The notes under the pieces were generated by a model, which searched no databases, was not told the origin of the DNA, and saw nothing but the letters and a program-made list of their open reading frames with translations. Positions 44,274 through 52,899 of a DNA stretch of 64,000 bases are shown piece after piece. Numbering within the stretch: position 1 is the stretch's first letter; the number at the start of each line of letters is the position of its first letter. This DNA is from Acidiphilium acidophilum. Its GTDB lineage: Bacteria; Pseudomonadota; Alphaproteobacteria; Acetobacterales; Acetobacteraceae. The stretch covers positions 3,575,653 to 3,639,652 of the forward strand of contig NZ_JAWXYB010000018.1 of NCBI RefSeq assembly GCF_033842475.1. Reading direction: 5' to 3'. Position numbers and translations under genes: made by a program.

Positions 44274-45724
44274 GCGTCGTCTCCTTCGTCTTTGTGGAGA
44301 TAGGCTGGGGGCAATCCGGTTGCCGCTTGCCGCTTGATCATGTCGGCCAGCAACGGCGCGATCCCGCGGGCCGGCGGCGCGACCGGGTCAGCGCTGACAG
44401 GCTGCAAACCGCGGCGCAGACCGTTGGCGTTGGCGGCCTTGTCCTGGGGGAACAGCCTGCAGAGCACGGTGCCGGTTTGCGGATCGACGAGGTGAACCAA
44501 GGTAAGATCCCAGGCGGCGAAGCGGACCTCCAATGTGGTGAGGTGCCGATATTGGTTCGGCACTTCGAACCGGCGGCCTTCGATGACGATCGTGCCATCG
44601 CTCCTTCGCAAGGTCCGCTGCTCGCTGCGGGTGAACGCCAGTCTCAGAGTTGCGGCATCCGGGCATGGTCGTGTCACGGTGGGGCCGGCGAGAAAGCGCG
44701 CCAGGGGGGTGGCGTCGATCTCGCTGTGGTGCTTGCGATTGTAGTCGTAGTCTACCCAGGCCTGGGTCGCCTCGTTGAGCCGGGCCAGGGTGAGGTCATT
44801 GACACCTTCGAGCATGGCCATCAGCCGACCCTCGACCGATCCCCAGAGGACCTCCTGCTTGCCGTTCATGTAGGGGCTGTAGGGCAGCGTGGTCTGATGA
44901 ACCACGCCGAGCCGGGCGAGACCTTCGGTGATCTCGGTCGCCGTCATCGCCGCGCCGTTGTCACTCATGGCCGAGCGGGGCATGCCGCGCTTCTGCATGG
45001 CCTGCGACAGACCGTGGGCAATGACCTCCGCGCTCTCGGACAGATACCATTGCAGGTGGCAGGCCAACCGCGAGCGGTCATCGAGCACGCCGAACAGGAT
45101 CGGCGTTCGCCACTCCCCTCGCGGTGTCAGCACCTTGCGCGAACCGGAATGACAATCCCAGTGCCAGGTCCCGTTCACATACTCGCACTCATAGCTGCGG
45201 ACCTCCCGGGCATCGAGCCTGGCTGCGGCAGCCAGGGCACCGGCGGTCTGGCGCGCCGTCATCGGGGACCGCTTGGTCATGCCGTGGGTCGTCAGGAAGC
45301 GCCGGACCGTGGCGTAGGAGGGCACCGGGCGCAGTTCTGACCGGGTCTCGGCCAGGGCGACGAGGTTGTCGTGATGCAACCGCACACTCCAGCTCTTGTG
45401 GGCTTGATATTGAGCTCGCAAGGCTTCGCGGAGCTCATCAGTCATCGACGCCTGCTGACCGGCGTCCTCGCGGCGTTTGCGCCGCAGCACACCCACCGGG
45501 TCTTGGCGCTCATTCCGGCCGATGTAGAACCAGCGCTCGATCGTCGAGACACCAAAGCGAACCGGTTCACCGGTACTCGGATGCCGCCATTCACGGGCCG
45601 CCAGTTGCTTCAGGGCCGCGCGTAGCGCGCCCGCCTCCGGCGGTGCGGCCAACAAGTGACCGATCACCGAGAACCGCAGTTGCGCCCAGCGATCCTGAAC
45701 ACGCGATCTGCCTCGTTCCGTCAC
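44270..45724 (-). CDS. tnpA: DDE transposase with Mu-type C-terminal domain
   Basis: 484 residues from a GTG at 45724, with TGGAGG six bases upstream (an upstream TTG at 45742 gives 490). HTH N-terminus (RFGVSTIERWFYIGRN). Catalytic core: WHWDCHSGSRKV (about 195), MSDNGAAMTATE (about 260) and NGKQEVLWGSVEG (about 294, Glu). Mu-type beta-barrel follows at about 390-440 (IEGRRFEVPNQYRHLTTLEVRF in parts). Cuts and joins transposon ends. Same order transposase-then-ATPase as tniA-tniB. Confidence 0.92.
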   Translation of the reverse strand: MTERGRSRVQDRWAQLRFSVIGHLLAAPPEAGALRAALKQLAAREWRHPSTGEPVRFGVSTIERWFYIGRNERQDPVGVLRRKRREDAGQQASMTDELREALRAQYQAHKSWSVRLHHDNLVALAETRSELRPVPSYATVRRFLTTHGMTKRSPMTARQTAGALAAAARLDAREVRSYECEYVNGTWHWDCHSGSRKVLTPRGEWRTPILFGVLDDRSRLACHLQWYLSESAEVIAHGLSQAMQKRGMPRSAMSDNGAAMTATEITEGLARLGVVHQTTLPYSPYMNGKQEVLWGSVEGRLMAMLEGVNDLTLARLNEATQAWVDYDYNRKHHSEIDATPLARFLAGPTVTRPCPDAATLRLAFTRSEQRTLRRSDGTIVIEGRRFEVPNQYRHLTTLEVRFAAWDLTLVHLVDPQTGTVLCRLFPQDKAANANGLRRGLQPVSADPVAPPARGIAPLLADMIKRQAATGLPPAYLHKDEGDDA

Positions 45725-45812
45725 GTCCGCCCTCCAAAACAATCAGCGGGCCTACGGTAAGCACCTCGCCGATCGTCGGCGACGTGCATCTTCTGCGGGT
45801 CGGCGACGCCCG

Positions 45813-46394
45813 TCAGAAAGCGCGCATCGCCGAGGCTCCGCCGGTCAACGGCCCCAGGAACCGAAGCAGGGAGACGAGCTGTTGTTCGATGCCGCCGCGA
45901 AAACGAGCGAGCACCGAGGCTGGCAGAGTTGCGGTGTCGACCGGAGGCATGAAGGCTGCCGCGGCAATCGGGCGGAACGCGCTCTCCTCGGACGTGAATG
46001 TCGAGAGCCACCAGACGCGCCAGCGCGCGACCGTCCGCCGATCGATCCCGAGCGTGGCTGACAATTGCCGCAGGCGGGTGGCGGTGGGCCCATGGCACAT
46101 CGCCGAAATCAACGTCACCACTGTGGCGAGATAAACCTTACGACCCAGAAAGCGCAGCGATGCCGGGGTGGTTCGCTTGCGACAACCGTCGATCGCGCAG
46201 CAGAAGCTGAAGCGTTGGCCGAACGCCTCACTCAAACCTGGGGGACCACCGCGCGGTTTGCGCTGAAATTGCGCCGAATGAAGGACGCCACCGCATGTCG
46301 TGCATCCTGACGCCCGGGCGGCCGCCGCGATATCGCGATCAAACAGGAGCAACTGTTCATGAAACTTGGCATCAGCCAGCACTGCTTGATACAA
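45813..46394 (-). CDS. Zinc-ribbon / helix-turn-helix protein of the transposon, copy 2
   Basis: 193 residues from the TTG at 46394. CTTCGG and CCAIDGCRKR provide four Cys in a ribbon-like spacing. The HTH-like segment LRQLSATLGIDRRTVARWRVWW is near residue 125. It lies 88 bp upstream of tnpA and is transcribed with it. Differences from copy 1 are a few conservative residues, consistent with selection. Might recognise ends or targets, in the position of TniQ/TnsD-type factors, but with no clear sequence relation to them. Confidence 0.65.
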   Translation of the reverse strand: MYQAVLADAKFHEQLLLFDRDIAAAARASGCTTCGGVLHSAQFQRKPRGGPPGLSEAFGQRFSFCCAIDGCRKRTTPASLRFLGRKVYLATVVTLISAMCHGPTATRLRQLSATLGIDRRTVARWRVWWLSTFTSEESAFRPIAAAAFMPPVDTATLPASVLARFRGGIEQQLVSLLRFLGPLTGGASAMRAF

Positions 46395-46426
46395 GGGGCA
46401 CCATCCTTTGAATTGAAATTGGCGGG

Positions 46427-46879
46427 ATGACCAAAGTCGGACGCAATAATCTCTGTCCCTGCGGCAGCGGCAAGAAATACAAGCGCTGCTGCATGGCTCA
46501 AGATGAGGCAACCGCCCGTGAGGCCCGCGCGCGCGCCGCAAGCGCCGCAGTGTCGCCCCTCTCGGCCCATCTCTGCGAGGACTGCAACCACGATCTGGAT
46601 GATGCCGCCAATGCGGTGTTTGCTTTGATCGAGGCGAAGCAATTCGATGAGGCTGAACGGGGCGCCCACGACGTTCTGGCACGCTTCCCCAACGTCCACG
46701 ACGGCTACGAGTGCCTGGGCCGGCTGCATCAGGCCAAGGGGGACCATCGCCAGGCGATCGAGTGTTACCGCAAAGTCATCGCGTTCGCCCTCGAGGAACC
46801 GCAGTACTACGACCCGGAATTCGTCGATCACTTCCAGGCACTGATCGCCCACATCGAAACTCAGGCATCCAGCGGCTGA
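46427..46879 (+). CDS. SEC-C motif / TPR-like protein, transposon passenger, copy 2
   Basis: 150 residues, differing from the copy at 1943 in only a few positions (e.g. FALEEP for FAVEEP). Same SEC-C knuckle at the N-terminus. Starts 33 bp from the divergent zinc-ribbon gene, so they share a promoter region. A hairpin (site C) follows at 46919. Confidence 0.75.
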   Translation: MTKVGRNNLCPCGSGKKYKRCCMAQDEATAREARARAASAAVSPLSAHLCEDCNHDLDDAANAVFALIEAKQFDEAERGAHDVLARFPNVHDGYECLGRLHQAKGDHRQAIECYRKVIAFALEEPQYYDPEFVDHFQALIAHIETQASSG

Positions 46880-46918
46880 TCCTTCCGGCCCACCCCTGCC
46901 CAGCATCGCCGGGTGCTC

Positions 46919-46966
46919 GGCAGCGTCAAGGCATCCACGCCTGCGGCGCGGAGCCTCCTTGACCCT
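46919..46966. repeat. GTCAAGG...CCTTGAC palindromic repeat, site C (group II intron target)
   Basis: Arms GTCAAGG (46925 area) and CCTTGAC (46957 area) around a GC-rich loop. In copy 1 the group II intron sits inside this structure at 2470/2471. It may act as a terminator for the SEC-C gene although no T-run follows. Confidence 0.55.
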
Positions 46967-47050
46967 GCCTGCGCTCCCGGCGGTAGCAAATGCAGGTCGG
47001 CGCCGAGGAATGGTCTTTCAGTCTTACCAAGGAATGAATGGAAGGAAGGA

Positions 47051-47085
47051 ATTCCCTACCCACAGATTATCCACGATCCGCGAGG
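47051..47085. promoter_or_regulatory. DnaA-box-like TTATCCAC near the transposon right end
   Basis: CAGATTATCCACGAT at about 47064-47078 carries an 8/9 match to the DnaA box. It is also present in copy 1 (about 5622). Single occurrence, so possibly chance; noted because the element encodes a RepA-like ATPase. Confidence 0.25.
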
Positions 47086-47159
47086 TCGCCTCTCGGCCAA
47101 ACCTCAAATACCGTGATCAAATACCGCCGAAAACCCATCGCTTTGCATGCTCAGGCTCA

Positions 47160-48434
47160 ACTTCTGACGGAACCGCCACCGAATGCTTTGTCTACATCAC
47201 GCTGCCCGGCGCAACCGAGCCGGTGACTGCGGGCCGGTTTGTTCAAGAGCGTCAACGCAGTAGCCTGATCCTCGGCCGCTTCGTCTATGGCCGTAGCTAT
47301 CTCGCACGGCAGGACGCCGTCGCCTTTGACCCCGTCGAACTTAAGCTCTTCGATCGTACCTATGAGACGATAGCATTGGGCGGCGTTTTTGGCGCGCTCC
47401 GAGATGCCGGCCCCGACTATTGGGGGCGGCGCGTGATCGAGCGCCATGCCGGCAAGCCGCAGCTGGGCGAACTCGATTATCTGCTCCACTCCCCTGACGA
47501 CCGCGCGGGGGCGCTCGGCTTTGGTTTGAACCAAGTGCCGCCAGCGCCGCTGCGCGCGTTCAACAGGACGATTCAGCTCGCCAAGCTTCAGGAGATCGCG
47601 GACGCCATCATCGCCGACGAGGTGCCGCAGACAGGCGTAGAAGCCGCGCAGGTCGAAGAACTGCTGTTGGTCGGGACGTCGGTGGGCGGCGCACGTCCAA
47701 AGGCCGTCGTCGAAGATGATGACGGACTCTGGATCGCGAAGTTCAATCGCAAAGACGACCGTTGGAACATGGCGCGCATTGAGCATGCCATGCTGATGCT
47801 TGCCCGAGCGTGCGGCCTCAGCACCGCCGAAAGCCGACTCGATAACATCGGCGACCGTGACGTGCTGCTGGTGAAACGCTTCGATCGGGAGCGCGCCGGC
47901 GGGGGCTACCACCGCGCGCGCATGATCAGCGGCCTCACTCTTTTGCGCACCGATGATGCACCGGGCAATCGCGATCGCTGGTCGTATGTGCTGTTGGTCG
48001 AAGAGCTGCGCCGCGCCAGCGCGCGTCCCGACGCCGACGCGCAAGAGCTCTTTAGGCGCATGTGCTTCAACGCCCTGATCTCCAACACAGACGATCATCC
48101 GCGCAATCACGCGATGATTGCCAAGCATGCCGACTGGCGCTTGTCGCCAGCCTACGACCTGACGCCAACATCACCTGTCAGCCAGGATCATCGCGATCTC
48201 GCCTTGCTGATCGGCGACCAAGGCCGGTTCGCCAACGCGCAAAACCTGCTCTCTCAATGCAGTCGCTTCATGCTGACCCGTGAGGCTGCGGAGGCGATCA
48301 TTATGGAGATGACGCTCACGGTACGGGATCGCTGGTATGAGATCGCGCGCAGCGTCGGCGTCACCGAAAGTGATTGCGCGCTGATCGCGGGTGCTTTCGC
48401 CTATCCGGGGTTCCAGATCCAATCAGGAAACTGA
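47160..48434 (+). CDS. hipA: HipA-type serine/threonine kinase toxin, start codon removed by transposon
   Basis: The native protein began MTSDGTATECFVYITLP, with its ATG in the hipB stop overlap. The ATG is now left behind at the hipB side, and the frame is open upstream into the transposon to 46959. Features: TSVGGARPKAVV (glycine-rich loop, about 175), WIAKFNRKDD (ATP-binding Lys), LLVKRFDRE, the catalytic loop NALISNTDDHPRNHA (about 303) and LSPAYDLTP (metal-binding Asp). Full-length kinase of about 427 residues. Could still be made as an N-terminally extended fusion from TTG 46959 or ATG 47010. HipA kinases phosphorylate tRNA synthetases and cause growth arrest. Confidence 0.88.
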   Translation, partial: TSDGTATECFVYITLPGATEPVTAGRFVQERQRSSLILGRFVYGRSYLARQDAVAFDPVELKLFDRTYETIALGGVFGALRDAGPDYWGRRVIERHAGKPQLGELDYLLHSPDDRAGALGFGLNQVPPAPLRAFNRTIQLAKLQEIADAIIADEVPQTGVEAAQVEELLLVGTSVGGARPKAVVEDDDGLWIAKFNRKDDRWNMARIEHAMLMLARACGLSTAESRLDNIGDRDVLLVKRFDRERAGGGYHRARMISGLTLLRTDDAPGNRDRWSYVLLVEELRRASARPDADAQELFRRMCFNALISNTDDHPRNHAMIAKHADWRLSPAYDLTPTSPVSQDHRDLALLIGDQGRFANAQNLLSQCSRFMLTREAAEAIIMEMTLTVRDRWYEIARSVGVTESDCALIAGAFAYPGFQIQSGN

Positions 48435-48717
48435 CGCATCATCACCATCATCATCGCGACCGTCACTATCACCACCATGCTGATGATGATGCTCATCATC
48501 AGCAGCAGCGGCATGAGCAAATGTTGGCCCTCTGAGGCGATGAGCCAAGCGCAGGCCCCCGGGGACGGCGACTTTCGGGTGTAGCAATTCTGCCGATCTA
48601 TGACCGGGATGAAGCGCAAACCTGCAGGTCTGTCTTCGGCACCAAACCCGACGATCTCGCGGAAGGTGATGGATCGGGAAGAGCAAAAAAACATCCATGT
48701 ACTGCCCGCCAAGCCGG
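48435..48717 (+). other. His/Thr/Ile-codon-rich stretch resembling an attenuator leader
   Basis: Directly after the hipA stop come repeated CAT/CAC triplets. In one frame they read THHHHHHRDRHYHHHADDD..., ending at a TGA near 48532. In the hipA frame they read RIITIIIATVTITT..., to a TAG near 48585. A His-rich peptide frame recalls his operon leaders, and the other frame thr/ilv leaders. No biosynthetic gene follows, as the next gene is on the other strand. An orphan leader or simple low-complexity DNA are both possible. Confidence 0.3.
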
Positions 48718-48833
48718 TCATGACGTTTGCTTCCGTTGATCGATTGCCGTCTTCATGACGCGCTGAAACATCTCCCTGCCAGGCGCGCAGCTCCGGCTTA
48801 TCAGCTTGCCCAGTTCCTCTTCCGCCCAACCGA

Positions 48834-50186
48834 GATTGAGCAACCTGATGTCTGGAAAATAGGGCGAGCGGGGGTCAGGCATCCTGGTAGTCCCACTTGA
48901 TGTAGCCCTTGGTGTCGGCGGCCCATTTTTCATCGATTTCGACGAGGACGGCGCTGACGAGGCGTTCGAGGGAGGCTTCGTTGGGGAAGACCCTGATTTT
49001 GGTGGTGCGGCGTTTGAGTTCCTGCTGGATGCCGCGTTCCATGGGGTTGGAAGTGCGAAGCCGGCGCTGGTGGGGTTCTGGCAGTGTGAAGACGGTGAGG
49101 CCTTCGGGGATATTTCGTTCGAGCCAATCGGCGAGCTTTGGTGCGGTGTCGCGATAGGCATTGACGAGGGTTGTGAGAGCGATCTGGGCAGCGGCGAGGG
49201 AATTTGCGTTCCAGACGGTCCGGAGTTCTGCGCCGATGCGTTTGCGGATGGCGTGGTTGGGGGCGTGGTGGATGGCGTTTTGGGCGAGGTGGAACTGGCA
49301 TCGTTGCCAGTGTGCGGCGCCGAAGACGGCGCGGCGTGCGGCGTGCAATCCGGCATGGTCATCGGAGACGATGAATTCGACGCCTCGCAGGCCACGCTGA
49401 TGGAGGCTTTCGAGGAAGGCACGCCAATGGACTTCGGCCTCGGAAAGGGCGACCGAGACGCCGAGGACACGGCGGCGTTCATCGGGTCCGATGCCGATGG
49501 CCGAGAGCACGGCGGCATCGCGGACGACGCCATTATCGCGCATTTTTTCATATCTGGCGTCGAGGATGAGGTAGCGGATCTCGGCGAGGGGTCGGGTGCG
49601 CCAGGCGGCGAGTTCGTCATCGAGCAGCTTGCTGGCGCGGCTGACCTGAGCGGAGGAGAGGCTTTCGATGCCGAATTCGCGCATGACGGCCTCGACGTCG
49701 CGGGTGGAGACGCCTTTGATGTACATTTCGGCGACGGCGACCATGACGGCGCGGACCGAGCGTCGGCCGCGTTCGAGGGACTGTGGGTAGAAGGGTTCGC
49801 CCACGTGACCGGCGGTTTTGGGGACATCGACGGTGATCGACCCGGCCGGGGTATCGATCCGCTTGGGCTTGTAGCCATTGGCGTAACCCTGACGATCGGG
49901 GTTGCGCTCGTAGTGACTGGCGTGGAGGAAGCGTTCGCGCTCGATCTGCATGGCGAGTTCGAAGGTCCTGGCAAATACCGTGGCGATATCGCCTGCGCCG
50001 TTTTCGATCAGATGTTCCAAAAGTGCCTCGATAATCGTATCCTTTTTGGCGTCCATTCATCGGTCTCCATGTTGGTGTGAACAACTGCATGGAATACCAG
50101 AATGAACAGCCCTTGCCGGGGCATGCCCCGGCAAGGGCACCAACTCCCAACCCAAAATGAATTTCCAGACGTCAGGTTACACCACC
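48834..50186 (-). mobile_element. IS256-family element, copy A (1,353 bp)
   Basis: Imperfect inverted ends with common core CCTGA-GTCTGGAAA. Flanked by 8-bp duplications CCAACCGA (48826-48833 and 50187-50194). Same length and orientation as copy B at 59923-61275. Transposase appears identical. Confidence 0.95.
48875..50056 (-). CDS. IS256-family transposase, copy A
   Basis: 393 residues. Family signatures: ARTFELAMQIERERFL (N-term), YLILDARYEKMRDNG (first catalytic Asp), EFIVSDDHAGL (second Asp), HWQRCQFHLAQNA (CxxH), and ERGIQQELKRRTTKIRVFPN with the catalytic Glu in NPMERGIQ. Complete. Confidence 0.96.
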   Translation of the reverse strand: MDAKKDTIIEALLEHLIENGAGDIATVFARTFELAMQIERERFLHASHYERNPDRQGYANGYKPKRIDTPAGSITVDVPKTAGHVGEPFYPQSLERGRRSVRAVMVAVAEMYIKGVSTRDVEAVMREFGIESLSSAQVSRASKLLDDELAAWRTRPLAEIRYLILDARYEKMRDNGVVRDAAVLSAIGIGPDERRRVLGVSVALSEAEVHWRAFLESLHQRGLRGVEFIVSDDHAGLHAARRAVFGAAHWQRCQFHLAQNAIHHAPNHAIRKRIGAELRTVWNANSLAAAQIALTTLVNAYRDTAPKLADWLERNIPEGLTVFTLPEPHQRRLRTSNPMERGIQQELKRRTTKIRVFPNEASLERLVSAVLVEIDEKWAADTKGYIKWDYQDA

Positions 50187-51253
50187 CCAACCGAGTGCCC
50201 TAATTTCAAGAGCGGCAGCCCAAAGATAGGTCACCGCATCCGCCGCATCGGCCGGCACGGGATCATACCCACCGCCGGAGAGCAAACTGGAGAGAGCGAA
50301 CCAGGCAACCATGGCGGCAAATTTGGGTTCCTTTTTCTGAAAATCCCGTGCGGCGCGCACCAACGTCGATGGGTCAGCACCAGACATTGACGCGCACTCA
50401 AGGGCGATATCAAAAAATCCAGCATCCTTCGCAGCGGCGAACCATTTCGGCTTATCGCCGCGAGCATCGATCAGATCCAGTAACATCTGACGCCGATCCC
50501 GGTCCGGATATTGGCGGAGCAACGACCGGTAGACCGCGAGGTTCGTCGTCCCTCGGGCGGTTTTAAGGCCGTAACGCCGATAGGCTTCGTCGGACCGCCC
50601 GTTCTTGATCAGAACGGTTTCACAAAACCGATCTATGGACGGGTCGGAGAAATTCGAATTCGTCTGATCTCGGGCGGCTTCGGCATAGGCAATCGCGCCT
50701 TCCCATAGCCCTTGACGGACCAAGGCGTCGGCCCCGAACCGATGCCATGGCCAGAATTTTATCCTCCGGATGGCAAGAAGTTCCTGGAGTTCCTCGTATC
50801 GACCGAGTTCCAGTAAGCAGGACAGGCAGATCGATGTGCCGCTGACATAGGAAAAGGTTGCATGGTCGGCCCAAGCGAGGCGCACGGTTCCGACCAACAG
50901 GTCTACATATTCTTCCATCAATTTGGGATATTGGGCAATTTCGCCCCACCGCTCCTCGAGCGGCGACAGGAAATCAACGCCATCCTCCTGAACGGCTTCG
51001 AACAAGCGCGATAGCCATTTACCTCGCGCAGTGGGTTTTGCTGGGGCAGCGATCAGGATTGGAATCAGGTCGTCCAGGGTGCGCGATACCGCCGAGCCGA
51101 GTGCCCCGGACGAGCTATCGATGCTTTGGAGCGATGGCCAGATGCGCTCCGCGAGCAATATGACGCCTTCGCCAGCCAGAAGGGGATCTGTCTTTACGAC
51201 CGACCTGATTTCGGCGACGGCTGCCCTGAGCCGGTCGACCGCAAGGCGCGACC

Positions 51254-52536
51254 CTCAGGAATCCCCCCATTTTCCATAGGTCCAGGTATTGCGCCGATTC
51301 GCTGCGATTCTCTACCAAGCGTTGGAATGCATGGATGAGGGTGGATCATGGGAATTGCAGCATCGAAAAAGCGTGATGGTGGGCGGTTGAAGGACATCCG
51401 CGCATTCATTGACGAGTTGTATGCCCACGATCTCCACGCCAAACGCGTTGACTCCCTGTCTGCTGCGACACTGGGCGTGATGACCGGCGCGTCGCTCGCC
51501 GTCGCGATGATCGGTCAGGCGTTGGCACAGGCGCGCGGGCTGGTGACCAAGCACGCGATCAAGCAGGTTGATCGCATGCTCAGTAACGAGAGTATCGACG
51601 TCTGGGAAAGCTTCGCCCGTTGGGTACCGCATCTGGTGGGTTCGCAGACCGACATCGTCGTTGCCATGGACTGGACGGATTTCGACGGCGACGATCAGGC
51701 AACGTTGGCGCTCAACCTGGTGAGCAAGCATGGCCGGGCGATGCCTCTGTTGTGGCTGTCGATGTGGAAAGAGGAATTGAAAGATCAGCGCAACGCCATC
51801 GAGGATACTTGCCTGCGCCGCCTGTCGGAGGTTGTCCCGCCCGGCTGCCGCGTGACCATCCTGGCCGACCGCGGCTTCGGTGACCACAAGCTGTTCGCGT
51901 ATCTTACGGAGCTTGGCTTTGCCTATATCATTCGCTTCCGCGGCAACATCCATGTCACCGATGCCGCAGGCGAGACGCGAACCGCGGCGGACTGGGTCGG
52001 CAAATCGGGCCGGGCGCGCAAACTGCGTGGTGCGCGCGTCACCGCCTCGCACGCCTATCAGGTCGGTGCCGTGGTGTGCGTACATGCGCGTGACATGAAG
52101 GAGCCGTGGTGCCTGGCGAGCAGTGACGCCGTGGCGTCTGCAGGGACATTGATCAAGCAATATTCCCGGCGCTGGACGATCGAACCCAGCTTCAGGGACG
52201 TCAAGGATTTGCGTTTTGGGATGGGGATGGCTGAGATCCGCATCGCCGAACCAGAGCGGCGCGATCGGCTGCTGCTCATCAGCGCGTTTGCGATGGCGCT
52301 GCTGACCATGCTCGGGACGGCAGGCGAGAGCCTGGGAATGGATCGACAGCTCAAGTCCAACACTTCGAAGACCCGCTCACACTCGTTGTTCCGTCAGGGG
52401 TGCATGCTCTATGAATTGATCCCGAACATGCCGAAGCACCGGCTACTGCCCCTGATGCGGCGGTTCACGGAAATGCTGCGCAGCAGCGGCATATTCGGCA
52501 ATTCCATGCCGGCTACGTAATGAGGGGATGAGTGAG
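51254..52536 (+). mobile_element. IS4-family element, copy 2 (1,283 bp)
   Basis: Flanked by 9-bp duplications GGCGCGACC (51245-51253 and 52537-52545). Opposite orientation to copy 1 at 35556-36838. Interrupts the 412-residue gene near its 5' end. Confidence 0.95.
51348..52520 (+). CDS. IS4-family transposase, copy 2
   Basis: 390 residues, same sequence as the product of 35572-36744, including all catalytic motifs. Two intact identical copies indicate recent transposition within this replicon. Confidence 0.95.
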   Translation: MGIAASKKRDGGRLKDIRAFIDELYAHDLHAKRVDSLSAATLGVMTGASLAVAMIGQALAQARGLVTKHAIKQVDRMLSNESIDVWESFARWVPHLVGSQTDIVVAMDWTDFDGDDQATLALNLVSKHGRAMPLLWLSMWKEELKDQRNAIEDTCLRRLSEVVPPGCRVTILADRGFGDHKLFAYLTELGFAYIIRFRGNIHVTDAAGETRTAADWVGKSGRARKLRGARVTASHAYQVGAVVCVHARDMKEPWCLASSDAVASAGTLIKQYSRRWTIEPSFRDVKDLRFGMGMAEIRIAEPERRDRLLLISAFAMALLTMLGTAGESLGMDRQLKSNTSKTRSHSLFRQGCMLYELIPNMPKHRLLPLMRRFTEMLRSSGIFGNSMPAT

Positions 52537-52899
52537 GGCGCGACCCATTCCAACCATAAGCATTCGCGCGGAACTTGGACTTGAATTGCCATTTATAAGA
52601 GGCGACCATTCGACTGCCCTCTCGAAATTTCGTGCCGCGCTGCGATCCTTACAAACATCGTACCCGGCACCTTGCCCGTCACGACAATCCGCAGATCCTT
52701 CTCGTCTCGCCCGCAGTGTCGACGCTCAGTCCCCATGATGATCTTTATCCGTTATCACCCGGTATACCCGTCAGCCCCCAGCCGCGCACTTATGAGCAGT
52801 TCCACCCGGAGCCCAGGCGAATCGACCGGATGAGATACGTTTCCTCTGTGGGAATTGCAGGCTCCGGGCGGAGATGACCCGCCAGTACGCAGGCCCACG

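Larger units (their letters stand above)
42285..47159. mobile_element. Complete Mu/Tn7-like transposon, copy 2 (4,875 bp)
   Basis: Begins TGAGCAGGATC and ends CCTGAGC-type sequence ...CATGCTCAGGCTCA, so ends are TGAGC/GCTCA. Flanked by ACTTCT duplications. Contains, on the minus strand, a zinc-ribbon/HTH gene, tnpA, an ExeA/TnsC-like ATPase and a RepA-like ATPase, the last three overlapping by 4 bases. A SEC-C protein gene is on the plus strand. Copy 1 spans 1-5717. Insertion is exactly at the hipB/hipA junction. The layout resembles Tn7/Tn5053/Mu (transposase plus AAA+ regulator), but the RepA-like and zinc proteins are additional. Confidence 0.88.
48718..52609 (-). pseudogene. Gene of unknown function (412 residues reassembled), split by IS4 and IS256 copies
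   Basis: Pieces 52609-52546, 51253-50195 and 48833-48718 (with one copy of each target duplication) join into 1,239 bp, 413 codons including the stop, without frameshift. N-terminus MVASYKWQFKSKFRANAYGWNG; C-terminus ends RQKQTS-like (DQRKQTS). Entirely helical, with repeat-like segments (LFEAVQEDGVDFLSPLEERWG, LGRYEELQELLAI, GLWEGAIAYAEAARD), suggesting a TPR-like solenoid. Perhaps DUF6880-like; not certain. Both insertions look recent because duplications are perfect. Bases 52610-52899 have no gene. Confidence 0.75.

Noticed and set aside
47064..47078. Replication origin suggested by the DnaA-box-like site and RepA-like ATPase
   Set aside because: Single box, no iterons or AT-rich unwinding region inside the transposon; kept only as a weak note.
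49070..50080. 336-residue plus-strand frame and its repeat at 60159-61169
   Set aside because: Antisense shadow of IS256 transposase in both copies.
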